DNA of 64,000 bases from Massilia sp. BSC265 (GCF_000740675.1 NZ_JPXI01000042.1:62001-126000); one strand, 5' to 3'; positions 8,437 to 18,808 are shown, counted from the stretch's first letter. The notes: generated by a model not told the origin, from the sequence alone. Numbers and translations are program-made.

Positions 8437-11400
8437 ATGCCAGATACCGTCACGCCACAAGCGGTGACGCCGGACTACTCGTCCCGCCTCAACACCGTCA
8501 CCCTCGACGACAAATACACCGCCAAGTCCGGCAATATCTTCCTCTCCGGTATCCAGGCCCTGGTGCGCCTGCCGATGATGCAGCGCGAGCGCGATGCTGC
8601 CGCCGGCCTGAACACCGCTGGCTTCGTGTCCGGCTACCGTGGCTCGCCGCTCGGCGGCCTCGACGAGACGCTGTGGAAGGCCAAGGGCCACCTGGAAGCG
8701 AACCACGTGCAGTTCGTGCCGGGCGTGAACGAAGACCTGGCCGCCACCGCCGTCTGGGGCACCCAGACCGTGGACCTGATCGGCCCGGCCAAGTACGACG
8801 GCGTGTTCGCCATGTGGTACGGCAAGGGCCCGGGCGTGGACCGCTGCGGCGACGTCTTCAAGCACATGAACCATGCCGGCACGTCGAAGCATGGCGGTGT
8901 GCTGCTGGTGGCCGGTGACGACCACGGCGCCTACTCCTCGACCCTGCCGCACCAGTCCGACCACATCTTCTCGGCCTGCATGATCCCCGTGCTTTATCCC
9001 TGCAACGTGCAGGAATACCTGGACCTGGGCGTGCACGGCTGGGCCATGTCGCGTTACTCGGGCTGCGCGGTGGCCTTCAAGGCACTGGCCGACACGGTCG
9101 AATCGAGCGCCTCGGTGGACGCCAACCCCTTCCGCGTCGAGGTCAAGTATCCACAGGACTTCGCGATGCCGGAAGGCGGCCTGAATACGAAACTGTCCTC
9201 CGTCCCCCTGGGCCAGCAGGCGCGCGCCCAGGAAGCACTGATGCAGGACTACAAGATCTACGCGGCGCTGGCCTATGCCCGTGAAAACAAGTTGAATCGC
9301 ACCACGATCGACAGCCCGAACGCCAAGCTGGGCATCATCGCTTCCGGCAAATCCTACCTGGACGTGCTTGAAGCGCTGGAAGAACTGGGCATCGACGAAG
9401 CCATGGCCGAGAAGGTCGGCCTGCGCCTGTACAAGGTGGCGATGATCTGGCCGCTGGAACCGGAAGGCGTGCGCGAGTTCGCGCAAGGGCTGGAAGAGAT
9501 CCTGGTGGTCGAAGAAAAGCGCCAGGTCGTGGAATACCAACTGAAGGAACAGCTGTACAACTGGCGCGACGACGTGCGCCCGCACATCGTCGGCAAGTTC
9601 GACGACAAGGGCGAATGGGTGGCGCCGCGCGGCGACTGGCTGCTGCCCCCAAAGGCCGACTTTTCGGTGGCGCAGGTGGCGCGCGTGATCGCCGGCCGCA
9701 TCGCGCGCCTGGTTACCGACGAGCCTACCCGCGACCTGATCAAGGCGCGCTTGTCCTTCCTGGAAGCCAAGGATGCCGTGCTGCAGAAGGCGATCACCAC
9801 GCCCTTCCGCCCGGCCTTCTATTGCTCCGGCTGCCCGCACAACACCTCGACCAAGGTGCCGGACGGTTCCTTTGCGCTGGCCGGCATCGGCTGCCACGTG
9901 ATGGCGACCTCGATCTATCCGGAGATGAACAAGCTCACCACCCACATGGGCGGCGAAGGCACGCCGTGGATCGGCCAGGCCGCGTTCTCCAAGGTACCGC
10001 ACGTGTTCCAGAACCTGGGCGACGGCACCTACTTCCACTCGGGCTACCTGGCGATCCGCGCGGCTGTCTCGGCCAAGGTGAACATCACCTACAAAATCCT
10101 GTACAACGACGCGGTGGCGATGACCGGCGGCCAGCCGGTCGACGGCACCACCTCGGTGCCGCACATCGCCCAGCAGATGGCGGCCGAAGGCGTCAAGCGC
10201 ATCGCGCTCGTCACCGAAGACCTGTCGCGCTACGCGGACCGTTCGAACCTGCCGGCCATGGTCACCCTGCACGACCGCAAGCACATGGATGAGGTGCAGC
10301 GCGAACTGCGCGAACTGCCGGGCGTCACCGTCATCATCTACGACCAGACCTGCGCCGCCGAGAAGCGCCGCCGCCGCAAGAAGAACGAGTTCCCCGACCC
10401 GAACCAGCGCATGGTGATCAACGAAGCCGTCTGCGAAGGCTGCGGCGACTGCGGCATCCAGTCGAACTGCGTCTCGATCCTGCCGAAGGAAACGGAATTC
10501 GGCCGCAAGCGCCAGATCGACCAATCCTCGTGCAACAAGGATTATTCCTGCGCCAAGGGCTTCTGCCCGAGCTTCGTCACCGTCGAAGGCGGCACGCTCA
10601 AGAAGAGCAAGACGGGCGTGTCGACGAACGGCAGCGAGGACGGTTGGGGCGCCCTGCCCGAGCCTGTGCTGCCGAGCGTCGAGCATCCGTACAACATCCT
10701 GATCAACGGCATCGGCGGCACCGGCGTCATCACCGTCGGCGCCCTGATGGGCATGGCAGCCCACCTCGAAGGCAAGGGCGCCTCGGTGCTGGACATGACC
10801 GGCATGAGCCAGAAGAACGGCTCGGTGACCTCGCACGTGAAGATCGCCGCCACCCCGGACCGCCTGCGTGCGCAGCGCATTGCTACCGGCGAAGCGGACC
10901 TGATCCTCGGCTGCGACATCCTGACCACCGGCGCCGCCGATGCGGTATCGAAGATGCGCCCGGGACGCACGCTCGCCATCGTCAACCTGCACGAGCAGCC
11001 GACCGGCACCTTCGCGCAGCAGCGCGATTGGGAGTTCCCTTCGGGCGACGTGCGTTCGCTGATCCTGGAAGCGGTGGGCGGCGAATCGGGCGCCGATTTC
11101 GTCGACGCGACCAAGCTGGCGACTGCGCTGATGGGCGACTCGATCGCGACCAATCTGTTCCTGATGGGCTACGCCTGGCAGAAGGGCCGCATCCCGCTGT
11201 CCGAAGCCGCCCTGCTGCGTGCCATCGAGCTCAACGGCGTGGCCGTGGCATCGAACAAGATGAGCTTCCTGTGGGGCCGCCGCGCCGCCGTGGACTTCAA
11301 GCGCGTCGAGAAGCAGGCGATCCCTGCGCAGACCGTCGTCATCCAGATGCCGCACAGCCTGGACAGCGTCATCAAGAGGCGCGTCGAACACCTGACCGGC

Positions 11401-11994
11401 TACCAGGACGCCGCCTATGCGGCCGTGTATGAAGACCTGGTGAAGCGCGTGCGCGAGGCCGAAACGGCCAAGGGCCTGGGCAACAAGCTGTCGATGGCCG
11501 TGGCCAGGAACTACGCCAAGCTGATGGCCTACAAGGATGAGTACGAAGTGGCGCGCCTGTACACCGATGGGCGCTTCATCGAGCAGCTCAAGACCCAGTT
11601 CGAAGGCGACGTCAAGCTCAAGTTCAACCTGGCCCCGCCGCTGTTCGCCAAGAAGGACGCCAAGGGCCACATGGTGAAGGCCCAGTATGGATCCTGGATG
11701 TTCGGCGCGTTCAAGCTGCTGGCCAAGATGAAGGGCTTGCGCGGCGGCGTCTTCGACCTCTTCGGTCGCACGGCAGAGCGCAAGATGGAACGTGCGCTGA
11801 TTGGCGAGTACCGCGAGATGGTGGAAGCCCTGGTCGCCAGGCTGGATGCATCGAACCATGCCGACGCGGTCGAACTGGCTTCGCTGCCGGAGCAGATCCG
11901 CGGCTTTGGCCACGTGAAGGAAAAAGCCGTGGCCGAATTCCATGCCCGCAAGGCAGAGCTGCTTTCCGGCAACATCAAACGCCGCGCCGCGTAA
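8437..11994 (+). CDS. Indolepyruvate ferredoxin oxidoreductase family protein (fused alpha/beta/gamma)
   Basis: A 1185-residue single-chain 2-oxoacid:ferredoxin oxidoreductase that would oxidatively decarboxylate aryl or branched 2-oxoacids to acyl-CoA using thiamine diphosphate. The N-terminal pyrimidine-binding part, a TPP-binding part with GDGTYFHSG (~530) and the IGGTGVIT gamma-type domain (~755) appear in order. Cysteine clusters CEGCGDC (from C666) and CNKDYSCAKGFCP would bind 4Fe-4S clusters. The start at 8437 is supported by TTGGAG. Paired with icmF downstream it suggests branched-chain or aromatic amino acid catabolism feeding isobutyryl-CoA. Confidence 0.9.
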   Translation: MPDTVTPQAVTPDYSSRLNTVTLDDKYTAKSGNIFLSGIQALVRLPMMQRERDAAAGLNTAGFVSGYRGSPLGGLDETLWKAKGHLEANHVQFVPGVNEDLAATAVWGTQTVDLIGPAKYDGVFAMWYGKGPGVDRCGDVFKHMNHAGTSKHGGVLLVAGDDHGAYSSTLPHQSDHIFSACMIPVLYPCNVQEYLDLGVHGWAMSRYSGCAVAFKALADTVESSASVDANPFRVEVKYPQDFAMPEGGLNTKLSSVPLGQQARAQEALMQDYKIYAALAYARENKLNRTTIDSPNAKLGIIASGKSYLDVLEALEELGIDEAMAEKVGLRLYKVAMIWPLEPEGVREFAQGLEEILVVEEKRQVVEYQLKEQLYNWRDDVRPHIVGKFDDKGEWVAPRGDWLLPPKADFSVAQVARVIAGRIARLVTDEPTRDLIKARLSFLEAKDAVLQKAITTPFRPAFYCSGCPHNTSTKVPDGSFALAGIGCHVMATSIYPEMNKLTTHMGGEGTPWIGQAAFSKVPHVFQNLGDGTYFHSGYLAIRAAVSAKVNITYKILYNDAVAMTGGQPVDGTTSVPHIAQQMAAEGVKRIALVTEDLSRYADRSNLPAMVTLHDRKHMDEVQRELRELPGVTVIIYDQTCAAEKRRRRKKNEFPDPNQRMVINEAVCEGCGDCGIQSNCVSILPKETEFGRKRQIDQSSCNKDYSCAKGFCPSFVTVEGGTLKKSKTGVSTNGSEDGWGALPEPVLPSVEHPYNILINGIGGTGVITVGALMGMAAHLEGKGASVLDMTGMSQKNGSVTSHVKIAATPDRLRAQRIATGEADLILGCDILTTGAADAVSKMRPGRTLAIVNLHEQPTGTFAQQRDWEFPSGDVRSLILEAVGGESGADFVDATKLATALMGDSIATNLFLMGYAWQKGRIPLSEAALLRAIELNGVAVASNKMSFLWGRRAAVDFKRVEKQAIPAQTVVIQMPHSLDSVIKRRVEHLTGYQDAAYAAVYEDLVKRVREAETAKGLGNKLSMAVARNYAKLMAYKDEYEVARLYTDGRFIEQLKTQFEGDVKLKFNLAPPLFAKKDAKGHMVKAQYGSWMFGAFKLLAKMKGLRGGVFDLFGRTAERKMERALIGEYREMVEALVARLDASNHADAVELASLPEQIRGFGHVKEKAVAEFHARKAELLSGNIKRRAA

Positions 11995-12001
11995 TCGCCG
12001 T

Positions 12002-12025
12002 GAGGGTGGGTCGCAGCCCACCCTC
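12002..12025 (+). terminator. Hairpin after the oxidoreductase gene
   Basis: A perfect 9-bp GAGGGTGGG/CCCACCCTC stem with a six-base loop lies 8 bp past the stop. The following bases (GTTACTTCCCT) are only mildly T-rich, so termination may be partial. Confidence 0.55.
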
Positions 12026-12045
12026 GTTACTTCCCTGTACCCGGC

Positions 12046-12072
12046 TTGACGTTAACGTTAACGTCATATACC
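12046..12072 (+). promoter_or_regulatory. icmF promoter with a 20-bp perfect palindromic operator
   Basis: TGACGTTAACGTTAACGTCA (12047-12066) is a perfect 20-bp palindrome built of overlapping GTTAAC repeats. It starts inside a TTGACG -35-like hexamer (12046-12051) and ends next to TATACC (12067-12072), a possible -10 with a short 15-bp spacer. An operator covering the spacer is typical of MerR-type activators or TetR repressors. Its ACGTTAACGT core is of the kind reported for regulators of branched-chain acyl-CoA catabolism (LiuR type); that assignment is from memory and is inference. Confidence 0.6.
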
Positions 12073-12117
12073 GTAGCAAGCTACTCCTGTCCTCCCGATT
12101 CCCAAGGACCCACACCC

Positions 12118-15100
12118 ATGAACGACATCACCCCCGCCGCGAAACTCGACCTGCCGGAGCAGCCGAAGCTGGCCAACAAGGTGCGCTTCGTCACCGCCGC
12201 TTCCCTGTTCGACGGCCATGACGCCTCGATCAACATCATGCGCCGCATCCTGCAGTCGAACGGCGCCGAAGTGATTCACCTCGGCCACAACCGCTCGGTC
12301 GACGAAGTCGTCACCGCGGCCCTGGCCGAAGACGTGCAAGGCATCGCCATCTCGAGCTACCAGGGCGGCCACGTCGAATACTTCAAGTACATGATCGACC
12401 TGCTGCGCCAGCGCGGCGGCGCCCACATCAAGGTGTTCGGTGGCGGTGGCGGCGTGATCGTCCCGAGCGAAATCGAAGAACTGCACGCCTACGGCGTCAC
12501 CCGCATCTTCAGCCCGGAAGATGGCCAGCGCATGGGCCTGGTCGGCATGATCCGCTCGATGCTGGAAGCCTGCGACGTCGACCTCTCCTCCTACGCCCCG
12601 ACCGCGATCGAGGCGCTGAAGCAGGGCGACATCGCCGACCGCCACCGTCCGTTGGCCCAGCTGATCACCGCACTCGAGAACGGCAAGGCCGATCCGGAGC
12701 TGCGCAAGCAGATCGTGGAAGCCGCCGACACCGTCAAGGCGCCGGTCCTCGGCATCACCGGTACCGGCGGCGCCGGTAAATCCTCGCTGACCGATGAACT
12801 CATCCGCCGCATCCGCCTCGACCAGGGCGACCGCCTCAACATCGCCGTCATCTCGATCGACCCGTCGCGCCGCAAGTCGGGTGGCGCCCTGCTGGGCGAC
12901 CGCATCCGCATGAATGCGATCAACCCGTGGAATGGCCAGGCGCGCGTCTTCATGCGCTCGCTCGCCACCCGCGAAGCCGGCTCCGAAATCTCGCAGGCCC
13001 TGCCGGACGTGATCGCCGCCTGCAAGGTGGCGGGCTTTGATCTCGTCATCGTCGAAACCTCGGGCATTGGCCAGGGCGACGCCGCCATCGTGCCGCACGT
13101 CGACACCTCGATGTACGTGATGACGCCGGAATTCGGCGCCGCCTCGCAGCTCGAGAAGATCGACATGCTCGACTTCGCCGACTTCATCGCCATCAACAAG
13201 TTCGACCGCAAGGGCGCCCAGGATGCGCTGCGCGACGTCGCCAAGCAATACCAGCGCAACCGCGAACTGTGGAGCAAGCAGCCGGACGAGATGCCGGTCT
13301 ACGGCACCCAGGCCTCGCGCTTCAACGACGACGGCGTCACCGCCCTGTACCACGGCCTGCTGCCGAAGCTGGCCGAGCTGGGCCTGCAGGTCGAGCCGAG
13401 CCGCCTGGCTGCGCCTTCGCAAAAATATTCGAGCGGCAAGAACGTGATCGTTCCGCCGGCCCGTGCACGCTACCTGGCCGAGATCGCCGACACCGTGCGC
13501 GGCTACCACCGCAACGTGAAGAAGCAGGTGCAACTGGCGCGCGAGCGCCAGCAGCTGAGCGAGACCAAGCGCATGCTGGCCGCCGCCAACCGCGAAGTCG
13601 TCCTCGACGACCTGATCACCGAGCGTGACAACGCGATGGAAGGCGGCGCCAAGAAACTGCTGGCCATGTGGCCGGACATGCAGGCCGCCTACGCGGGCGA
13701 CGATTACGTGGTGAAGATCCGCGACAAGGAAATCCGTACGCGCCTGGTCTCGACGACCCTGTCGGGCAACCCGATCCGCAAGGTGGCGCTGCCGAAGTTC
13801 GAAGACCACGGCGAGATCCTGCGCTTCCTGATGCTGGAAAACGTGCCGGGCTCCTTCCCCTACACGGCCGGCGTGTTCGCCTTCAAGCGCGAGGGCGAAG
13901 ACCCGACCCGCATGTTCGCGGGCGAAGGCGATGCCTTCCGCACCAACCGCCGTTTTAAACTGGTGTCGCAGGGCATGGACGCCAAGCGCCTGTCCACGGC
14001 CTTCGACTCGGTGACCCTGTACGGCGCCGACCCGGCGCTGCGTCCCGACATCTACGGCAAGGTGGGCAACTCGGGCGTGTCGATCGCGACCCTGGACGAC
14101 ATGAAGGTCCTGTACGACGGCTTCGACCTGTGCAGCCCCTCCACCTCGGTCTCGATGACCATCAACGGCCCGGCCCCGACCATCCTGGCGATGTTCATGA
14201 ACACCGCCATCGACCAGCAGATCGACAAGTTCGTGGCCGATAACGGCCGCCAGCCGACCGACGACGAAGCGGCCAAGATCCGCGACTGGGTCCTGATGAA
14301 CGTGCGCGGCACCGTGCAGGCCGACATCCTGAAGGAAGACCAGGGCCAGAACACCTGCATCTTCAGCACCGAGTTTTCGCTGAAGGTGATGGGCGACATC
14401 CAGGAATACTTCGTCCACCACCAGGTGCGCAACTTCTATTCGGTGTCGATCTCGGGCTACCACATTGCCGAAGCGGGCGCGAACCCGATCTCGCAGCTGG
14501 CCTTCACGCTGTCGAACGGCTTCACCTTTGTCGAAGCCTACCTGGCACGCGGCATGCACATCGACGACTTCGCCCCGAACCTGTCCTTCTTCTTCTCGAA
14601 CGGCATGGACCCGGAATACACGGTGCTGGGCCGTGTGGCGCGCCGCATCTGGGCAGTGGCCATGCGCGACAAGTACGGCGCCAACGAGCGCAGCCAGAAG
14701 CTGAAGTACCACATCCAGACCTCGGGCCGCTCGCTGCACGCGCAGGAGATCGACTTCAACGACATCCGCACTACGCTGCAGGCCCTGATCGCGATCTACG
14801 ACAACTGCAACTCGCTGCACACCAATGCGTATGACGAAGCAATCACCACGCCGACCGACGAATCCGTCCGCCGCGCCCTGGCGATCCAGCTGATCATCAA
14901 CCGCGAATGGGGCCTGGCGAAGAACGAGAACCCGAACCAGGGCGCGTTCATCATCGACGAGCTGACCGACCTGGTCGAAGAGCAGGTGATGCAGGAGTTC
15001 GAACGCATCGCCGAACGCGGCGGCGTGCTGGGTGCGATGGAGACCGGCTACCAGCGCGGCAAGATCCAGGAAGAGTCGATGCTGTACGAGCACAAGAAGC

Positions 15101-15405
15101 ACGACGGCTCGCTGCCGATCATCGGCGTGAACACCTTCCGCAACCCGAACGGCGCCGGCGCACCGGCGACGATCGAACTGGCGCGCTCGACCGACGACGA
15201 GAAGCAGTCGCAGCTGACCCGCCTGGAAGCCTTCCACGCACGGAATGCCGACAAGGCACCTAGCGCCCTGGCCGCGCTGCAGCAGGCCGCGATCGATAAC
15301 GAGAACGTGTTCGCCAAGCTGATGGACGCCGTGCGCGTCTGCTCACTGGGCCAGATCACGACCGCGCTGTTCGAGGTCGGCGGGCAGTATCGCCGCAATA
15401 TGTAA
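12118..15405 (+). CDS. icmF: Fused isobutyryl-CoA mutase with GTPase chaperone (IcmF)
   Basis: 1095 residues in the IcmF order: N-terminal cobalamin-binding domain (~20-160; LFDGHDAS with H34 in the DxHxx position for cobalt), MeaB-like G-protein domain (Walker A GTGGAGKS at 215-222) and C-terminal acyl-CoA mutase barrel (~550-1095). It interconverts isobutyryl- and n-butyryl-CoA with adenosylcobalamin; the G domain protects and reloads the cofactor. The start at 12118 has AAGGA upstream. It is flanked by terminator-like hairpins on both sides, so it is probably a single-gene unit controlled by the palindrome upstream. Confidence 0.93.
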   Translation: MNDITPAAKLDLPEQPKLANKVRFVTAASLFDGHDASINIMRRILQSNGAEVIHLGHNRSVDEVVTAALAEDVQGIAISSYQGGHVEYFKYMIDLLRQRGGAHIKVFGGGGGVIVPSEIEELHAYGVTRIFSPEDGQRMGLVGMIRSMLEACDVDLSSYAPTAIEALKQGDIADRHRPLAQLITALENGKADPELRKQIVEAADTVKAPVLGITGTGGAGKSSLTDELIRRIRLDQGDRLNIAVISIDPSRRKSGGALLGDRIRMNAINPWNGQARVFMRSLATREAGSEISQALPDVIAACKVAGFDLVIVETSGIGQGDAAIVPHVDTSMYVMTPEFGAASQLEKIDMLDFADFIAINKFDRKGAQDALRDVAKQYQRNRELWSKQPDEMPVYGTQASRFNDDGVTALYHGLLPKLAELGLQVEPSRLAAPSQKYSSGKNVIVPPARARYLAEIADTVRGYHRNVKKQVQLARERQQLSETKRMLAAANREVVLDDLITERDNAMEGGAKKLLAMWPDMQAAYAGDDYVVKIRDKEIRTRLVSTTLSGNPIRKVALPKFEDHGEILRFLMLENVPGSFPYTAGVFAFKREGEDPTRMFAGEGDAFRTNRRFKLVSQGMDAKRLSTAFDSVTLYGADPALRPDIYGKVGNSGVSIATLDDMKVLYDGFDLCSPSTSVSMTINGPAPTILAMFMNTAIDQQIDKFVADNGRQPTDDEAAKIRDWVLMNVRGTVQADILKEDQGQNTCIFSTEFSLKVMGDIQEYFVHHQVRNFYSVSISGYHIAEAGANPISQLAFTLSNGFTFVEAYLARGMHIDDFAPNLSFFFSNGMDPEYTVLGRVARRIWAVAMRDKYGANERSQKLKYHIQTSGRSLHAQEIDFNDIRTTLQALIAIYDNCNSLHTNAYDEAITTPTDESVRRALAIQLIINREWGLAKNENPNQGAFIIDELTDLVEEQVMQEFERIAERGGVLGAMETGYQRGKIQEESMLYEHKKHDGSLPIIGVNTFRNPNGAGAPATIELARSTDDEKQSQLTRLEAFHARNADKAPSALAALQQAAIDNENVFAKLMDAVRVCSLGQITTALFEVGGQYRRNM

Positions 15406-15445
15406 GGCGCAATCCAAGTACCAGACAAGCGCTGGTAGCGACTTC

Positions 15446-15478
15446 AAAAGGCTAGTCCCACCGGGCTAGCCTTTTTTA
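15446..15478 (+). terminator. Rho-independent terminator after icmF
   Basis: A 10-bp AAAAGGCTAG/CTAGCCTTTT stem with an internal CCC/GGG extension is followed by TT. The A-run on one side and T-run on the other make it usable from both strands, though only icmF points into it. Confidence 0.85.
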
Positions 15479-15558
15479 TTCTTCTACTGTCCAATCACGT
15501 GGCCCTCCAGCACGCCGCTGGCCTAGAATGAACTGACAACATTCCGTGGAGTTCATTC

Positions 15559-15867
15559 ATGCCGATCCAGCCCGAGCAGCTCGCCGCCCTGATGGCGGAA
15601 GTCGAACAGGAAGATCCCATCGACTTCGCCGACCTCCCCTTTCCCGAAGACGAATTGCGCACGCTGGTGGCAAGCCACCTGTGCGAAATGGCTGCAGCGA
15701 TGGAAAATTTCAGTACCGAAGACCGCCTGATGACCCTGCTGGCAGTGTCGGCCAAGCTGGTGCTGGAGAACCTGGTATTGCATGTTCAGCTATTACGCCG
15801 ACATGGTTTGCCTGTAGGAGACAATGTGGAAGCCTTGCTCGCCCGGCTGCGCAAGCCTGGGGAATGA
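15559..15867 (+). CDS. Small hypothetical protein
   Basis: 102 residues, acidic and mostly helical by eye, no signal peptide or membrane segment and no motif I recognise. A GTGGAG Shine-Dalgarno precedes the ATG and codon third positions look coding. It stands alone between the icmF terminator and prsT. The leucine-rich second half (about 55-95) could form a helical pair or coiled coil. No function is proposed. Confidence 0.65.
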   Translation: MPIQPEQLAALMAEVEQEDPIDFADLPFPEDELRTLVASHLCEMAAAMENFSTEDRLMTLLAVSAKLVLENLVLHVQLLRRHGLPVGDNVEALLARLRKPGE

Positions 15868-16032
15868 ACACGCCTTATGCGCTGCAACAGGGGGCAGCCG
15901 GGCTCCCGCTCGGAGGGGCGTAGCTACAACAGCGCATTCATATTGTATCGCTAACAATCTATTCCTTCAGGTATTATTGTCACCTGGGAAATCCATTCCC
16001 TTACCCTTAGTGCCAATACCAAAGGAATACTC

Positions 16033-18804
16033 ATGCCGCGTCACCTTATCAAGCATACACTCACTGCAGCGCTTGTTACTGCTGCGCTCGGCACTGGTCT
16101 CGCTGCCTGTAACCAGACCAAGCCAACCGCTACCTTGCTCGCCGAAGCGAAGGCATATCAAGAGAAGGGTGACCGCAAAGCGGCGATGATCCAGCTGAAG
16201 AACGCTGTTGCAAATACGCCGGAAGACGCGGAAGCCCGATTCCAGCTGGGCGCGCTGCATCTGGACAGTGGGGACGCTGTTTCAGCCGAGAAAGAGCTAC
16301 GCAAGGCCTTGAGCCTTGGCATCAGCGCGGATCGCGCCCTGCCGCTGTTGGGCCGTGCATTGCAGACGCAAGGTCAGCCAGCCAAAATTCTGGAAGAAAT
16401 CACCGCCGAGAAAGCAAAAGCCTCGGCGGAATTGCTCGCCTTGCGCGGCGATGCCTTGCTGATGAGCCAGAAACCGGATGAAGCGAAGCAGGCGTTCGAG
16501 CAAGCGCTCCAGGTAAAGGCAACGAGCGGCGAAGCACTGACCGGACTGGCACGTCATGCGCTCTACCGGAATGACATCGAGGCAGCCGAGCGTTTTGCGA
16601 ATGAGGCCGTCGGCAAGGACCCCAAGAATCCCGATGCCTGGCTATTCCAGGCCAACTTGCTGCGCAGCTTGAATAAACCTGAGCAGGCGATGACCGCGTT
16701 TACCCGCGTCACCGAACTACGCCCCCATGACCGTATCGCCCATGTCGAAAAGGCCTATATCCAGATCAGCCAGGGCAAGTTCGAAGAAGCGCGAAAGAAT
16801 ATCAAGGCAGCGCAAGACAATGCGCCCGGTAACCTGCTGGCAACTTATGCCCAGGCCCTGCTCGACTTTACGCAGGGTAAAAACGCCTTGGCACAAGAGT
16901 CGGTGCAAAAGGTACTCAAGAATGCTCCCAACCACATGCCGAGCATCCTCCTCGCCGGCGCTATCGAGCTGAACTTGGGCGCGACCCAGCAAGCAGAACA
17001 GCATCTGCGCAAGTACCTCGAAACCAATTCGGATAACCTCTACGCCCGCAAGCTGCTGGCACAGGCCCAGCTCAAGAATGCGCAACCGCAGGATGCCGCA
17101 GCCACCTTGGCACCAGCGCTGGAAAGCGGCGCCAATGATCCCCAGCTCCTGGCCCTGGCCGGGCAATCGTATCTCCAGGCCCGCGATTTCGACCGGGCGA
17201 CGGCTTACTTCGAGAAGGCGAGCTCGATAGCGCCCAAGGTGGCGGCACTGCACACTTCTCTCGGACTATCGCGTCTTGGCCAGGGTGAAAAGGACAAAGC
17301 CATCAATGACCTCGAAAAGGGGGCGGCACTCGATCCGGGCTCGCTCCAGGGAGGCATGACACTGGTACAGGCTGAGCTGAACCTGAAACGCCACGATAAA
17401 GCGCTCGCTGCCGCACAAAGGCTGGTCAAGCAACATCCAGACAACGCCCAGGCACACGGCATCCTCGGTGCCGTACACTTTGCCAAAGGTGACGTACCCG
17501 AGGCCCGGGTCAGCCTCGAAAAGGCGCTTGCACTGCAACCGACCTACTTCGCTGCCGTCAGCAGCCTGGCCCAGCTCGACCTGCGTGAAAAGAAGCCTGC
17601 TGAGGCCAAGGCCCGGTTTACCGCTCTTCTGGCAAAAGATCCCAAACACATCGGGGCGATGAACGCGCTGGCTGAACTGGCCCTGCTGGAAAAGAAACCT
17701 GCCGAAGCGACGTCCTGGCTTGAAAAGGCCAGCACCAGCAACCCCGAGGCCGTGGCGCCGGCCCTGCAATTGGGAACGCACTACCTGCGCATCAAGGAAA
17801 ACCAGAAAGCATTGACGCTGGCACGCAAGACCCAGACAGCCAACCCGACCCACCCGGACGTTCTGGATTTGCTCGGCCAGGCCCAATTGGCAAATAACGA
17901 TGCTTCCGGTGCGCTCGACAGCTATAGCAGGCTCACGAATGTGCTGCCGAAATCGGCCATGGCCCAATACCGTATGGCCGCTGCCTACATGGCGCTGAAG
18001 AACGAGACCGAAGCGGCAAACCACCTCAAGCGCGCAGTCGCGCTGGATCCGGACTTCCTGCCTGCCCACCTGGCACAAATCGACCTTGCCACACGTGGCA
18101 ATCGTCCCGAGCTGGTCCTGGCCAATGCGCGCGCGCTCCAGGCAAGGGAGGCCCATCGGGCCATCGGCTATGTCATCGAAGCCGACCTGCTGTCGGCCCA
18201 GGGAAAGGCAACGCAGGCCCTGCCCCTGTACGAGAAGGCGTTTGCAGAGAAACAGGATGCAAAGATACTGATCAACATTCACCGCGCAATGTTGCAGTCT
18301 GGAAAAGAGGCCCAGGCGGACAGCCGGATCGCCAACTGGATGAAAACGCATCCCGATGACGTGGCGATGGCCCTGTATGTTGCCGAGCGTTCGCTCGCCA
18401 AGGGTCAGTACAAGCAAGCGGCATCGCAATTCGAAGCCGCGACGCGCGTCGCGCCAGGCAATGCAATCGCCCTGAACAACCTGGCCTGGACTTATCAGCA
18501 GCTGAAAGATCCGCGTGCCCTGGAAACCGCCGAAGCCGCATACCGCATCAGCGGTGACAATCCAGCCGTGCTGGATACCTTGGGGATGATCCTCGCCGAA
18601 CGCGGTGATCTCAAGCGTGGACTGCCCATGCTGCAGAAAGCGGTGAGCCTCGCCCCACACAGCGGCGACCTGCGACTGCATCTTGCGGAAGTCCTGGCGA
18701 AATCCGGCGACAAAGCTGCCGCCCGCAAAGAATTGGAAACAATCGTCGCGAAGTCGAACGGCCCTGGTGCGGCCAGAGCGAAAACGCTCCTTGAGCAGTT
18801 ATAA
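16033..18804 (+). CDS. prsT: PEP-CTERM system TPR-repeat lipoprotein PrsT
   Basis: 923 residues. A signal peptide ends in the lipobox GLAAC (C26), followed by more than twenty tetratricopeptide-like repeats to the end. This size and architecture match PrsT, a lipoprotein found only with the exosortase A/PEP-CTERM system and thought to act in the periplasm or outer membrane in export or retention of sorted proteins or polysaccharide. An AAAGGA sequence precedes the ATG. It ends at a strong terminator. In many genomes prsT lies with prsK and prsR; here it is about 45 kb from prsR. Confidence 0.88.
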   Translation: MPRHLIKHTLTAALVTAALGTGLAACNQTKPTATLLAEAKAYQEKGDRKAAMIQLKNAVANTPEDAEARFQLGALHLDSGDAVSAEKELRKALSLGISADRALPLLGRALQTQGQPAKILEEITAEKAKASAELLALRGDALLMSQKPDEAKQAFEQALQVKATSGEALTGLARHALYRNDIEAAERFANEAVGKDPKNPDAWLFQANLLRSLNKPEQAMTAFTRVTELRPHDRIAHVEKAYIQISQGKFEEARKNIKAAQDNAPGNLLATYAQALLDFTQGKNALAQESVQKVLKNAPNHMPSILLAGAIELNLGATQQAEQHLRKYLETNSDNLYARKLLAQAQLKNAQPQDAAATLAPALESGANDPQLLALAGQSYLQARDFDRATAYFEKASSIAPKVAALHTSLGLSRLGQGEKDKAINDLEKGAALDPGSLQGGMTLVQAELNLKRHDKALAAAQRLVKQHPDNAQAHGILGAVHFAKGDVPEARVSLEKALALQPTYFAAVSSLAQLDLREKKPAEAKARFTALLAKDPKHIGAMNALAELALLEKKPAEATSWLEKASTSNPEAVAPALQLGTHYLRIKENQKALTLARKTQTANPTHPDVLDLLGQAQLANNDASGALDSYSRLTNVLPKSAMAQYRMAAAYMALKNETEAANHLKRAVALDPDFLPAHLAQIDLATRGNRPELVLANARALQAREAHRAIGYVIEADLLSAQGKATQALPLYEKAFAEKQDAKILINIHRAMLQSGKEAQADSRIANWMKTHPDDVAMALYVAERSLAKGQYKQAASQFEAATRVAPGNAIALNNLAWTYQQLKDPRALETAEAAYRISGDNPAVLDTLGMILAERGDLKRGLPMLQKAVSLAPHSGDLRLHLAEVLAKSGDKAAARKELETIVAKSNGPGAARAKTLLEQL

Positions 18805-18808
18805 AGAG

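Noticed and set aside
8305..15237. Very long open frames on the minus strand opposite the indolepyruvate oxidoreductase and icmF genes
   Set aside because: They mirror the GC-rich third positions of well-recognised plus-strand genes, have low-complexity His/Val/Arg/Gly-rich translations and no ribosome binding sites.
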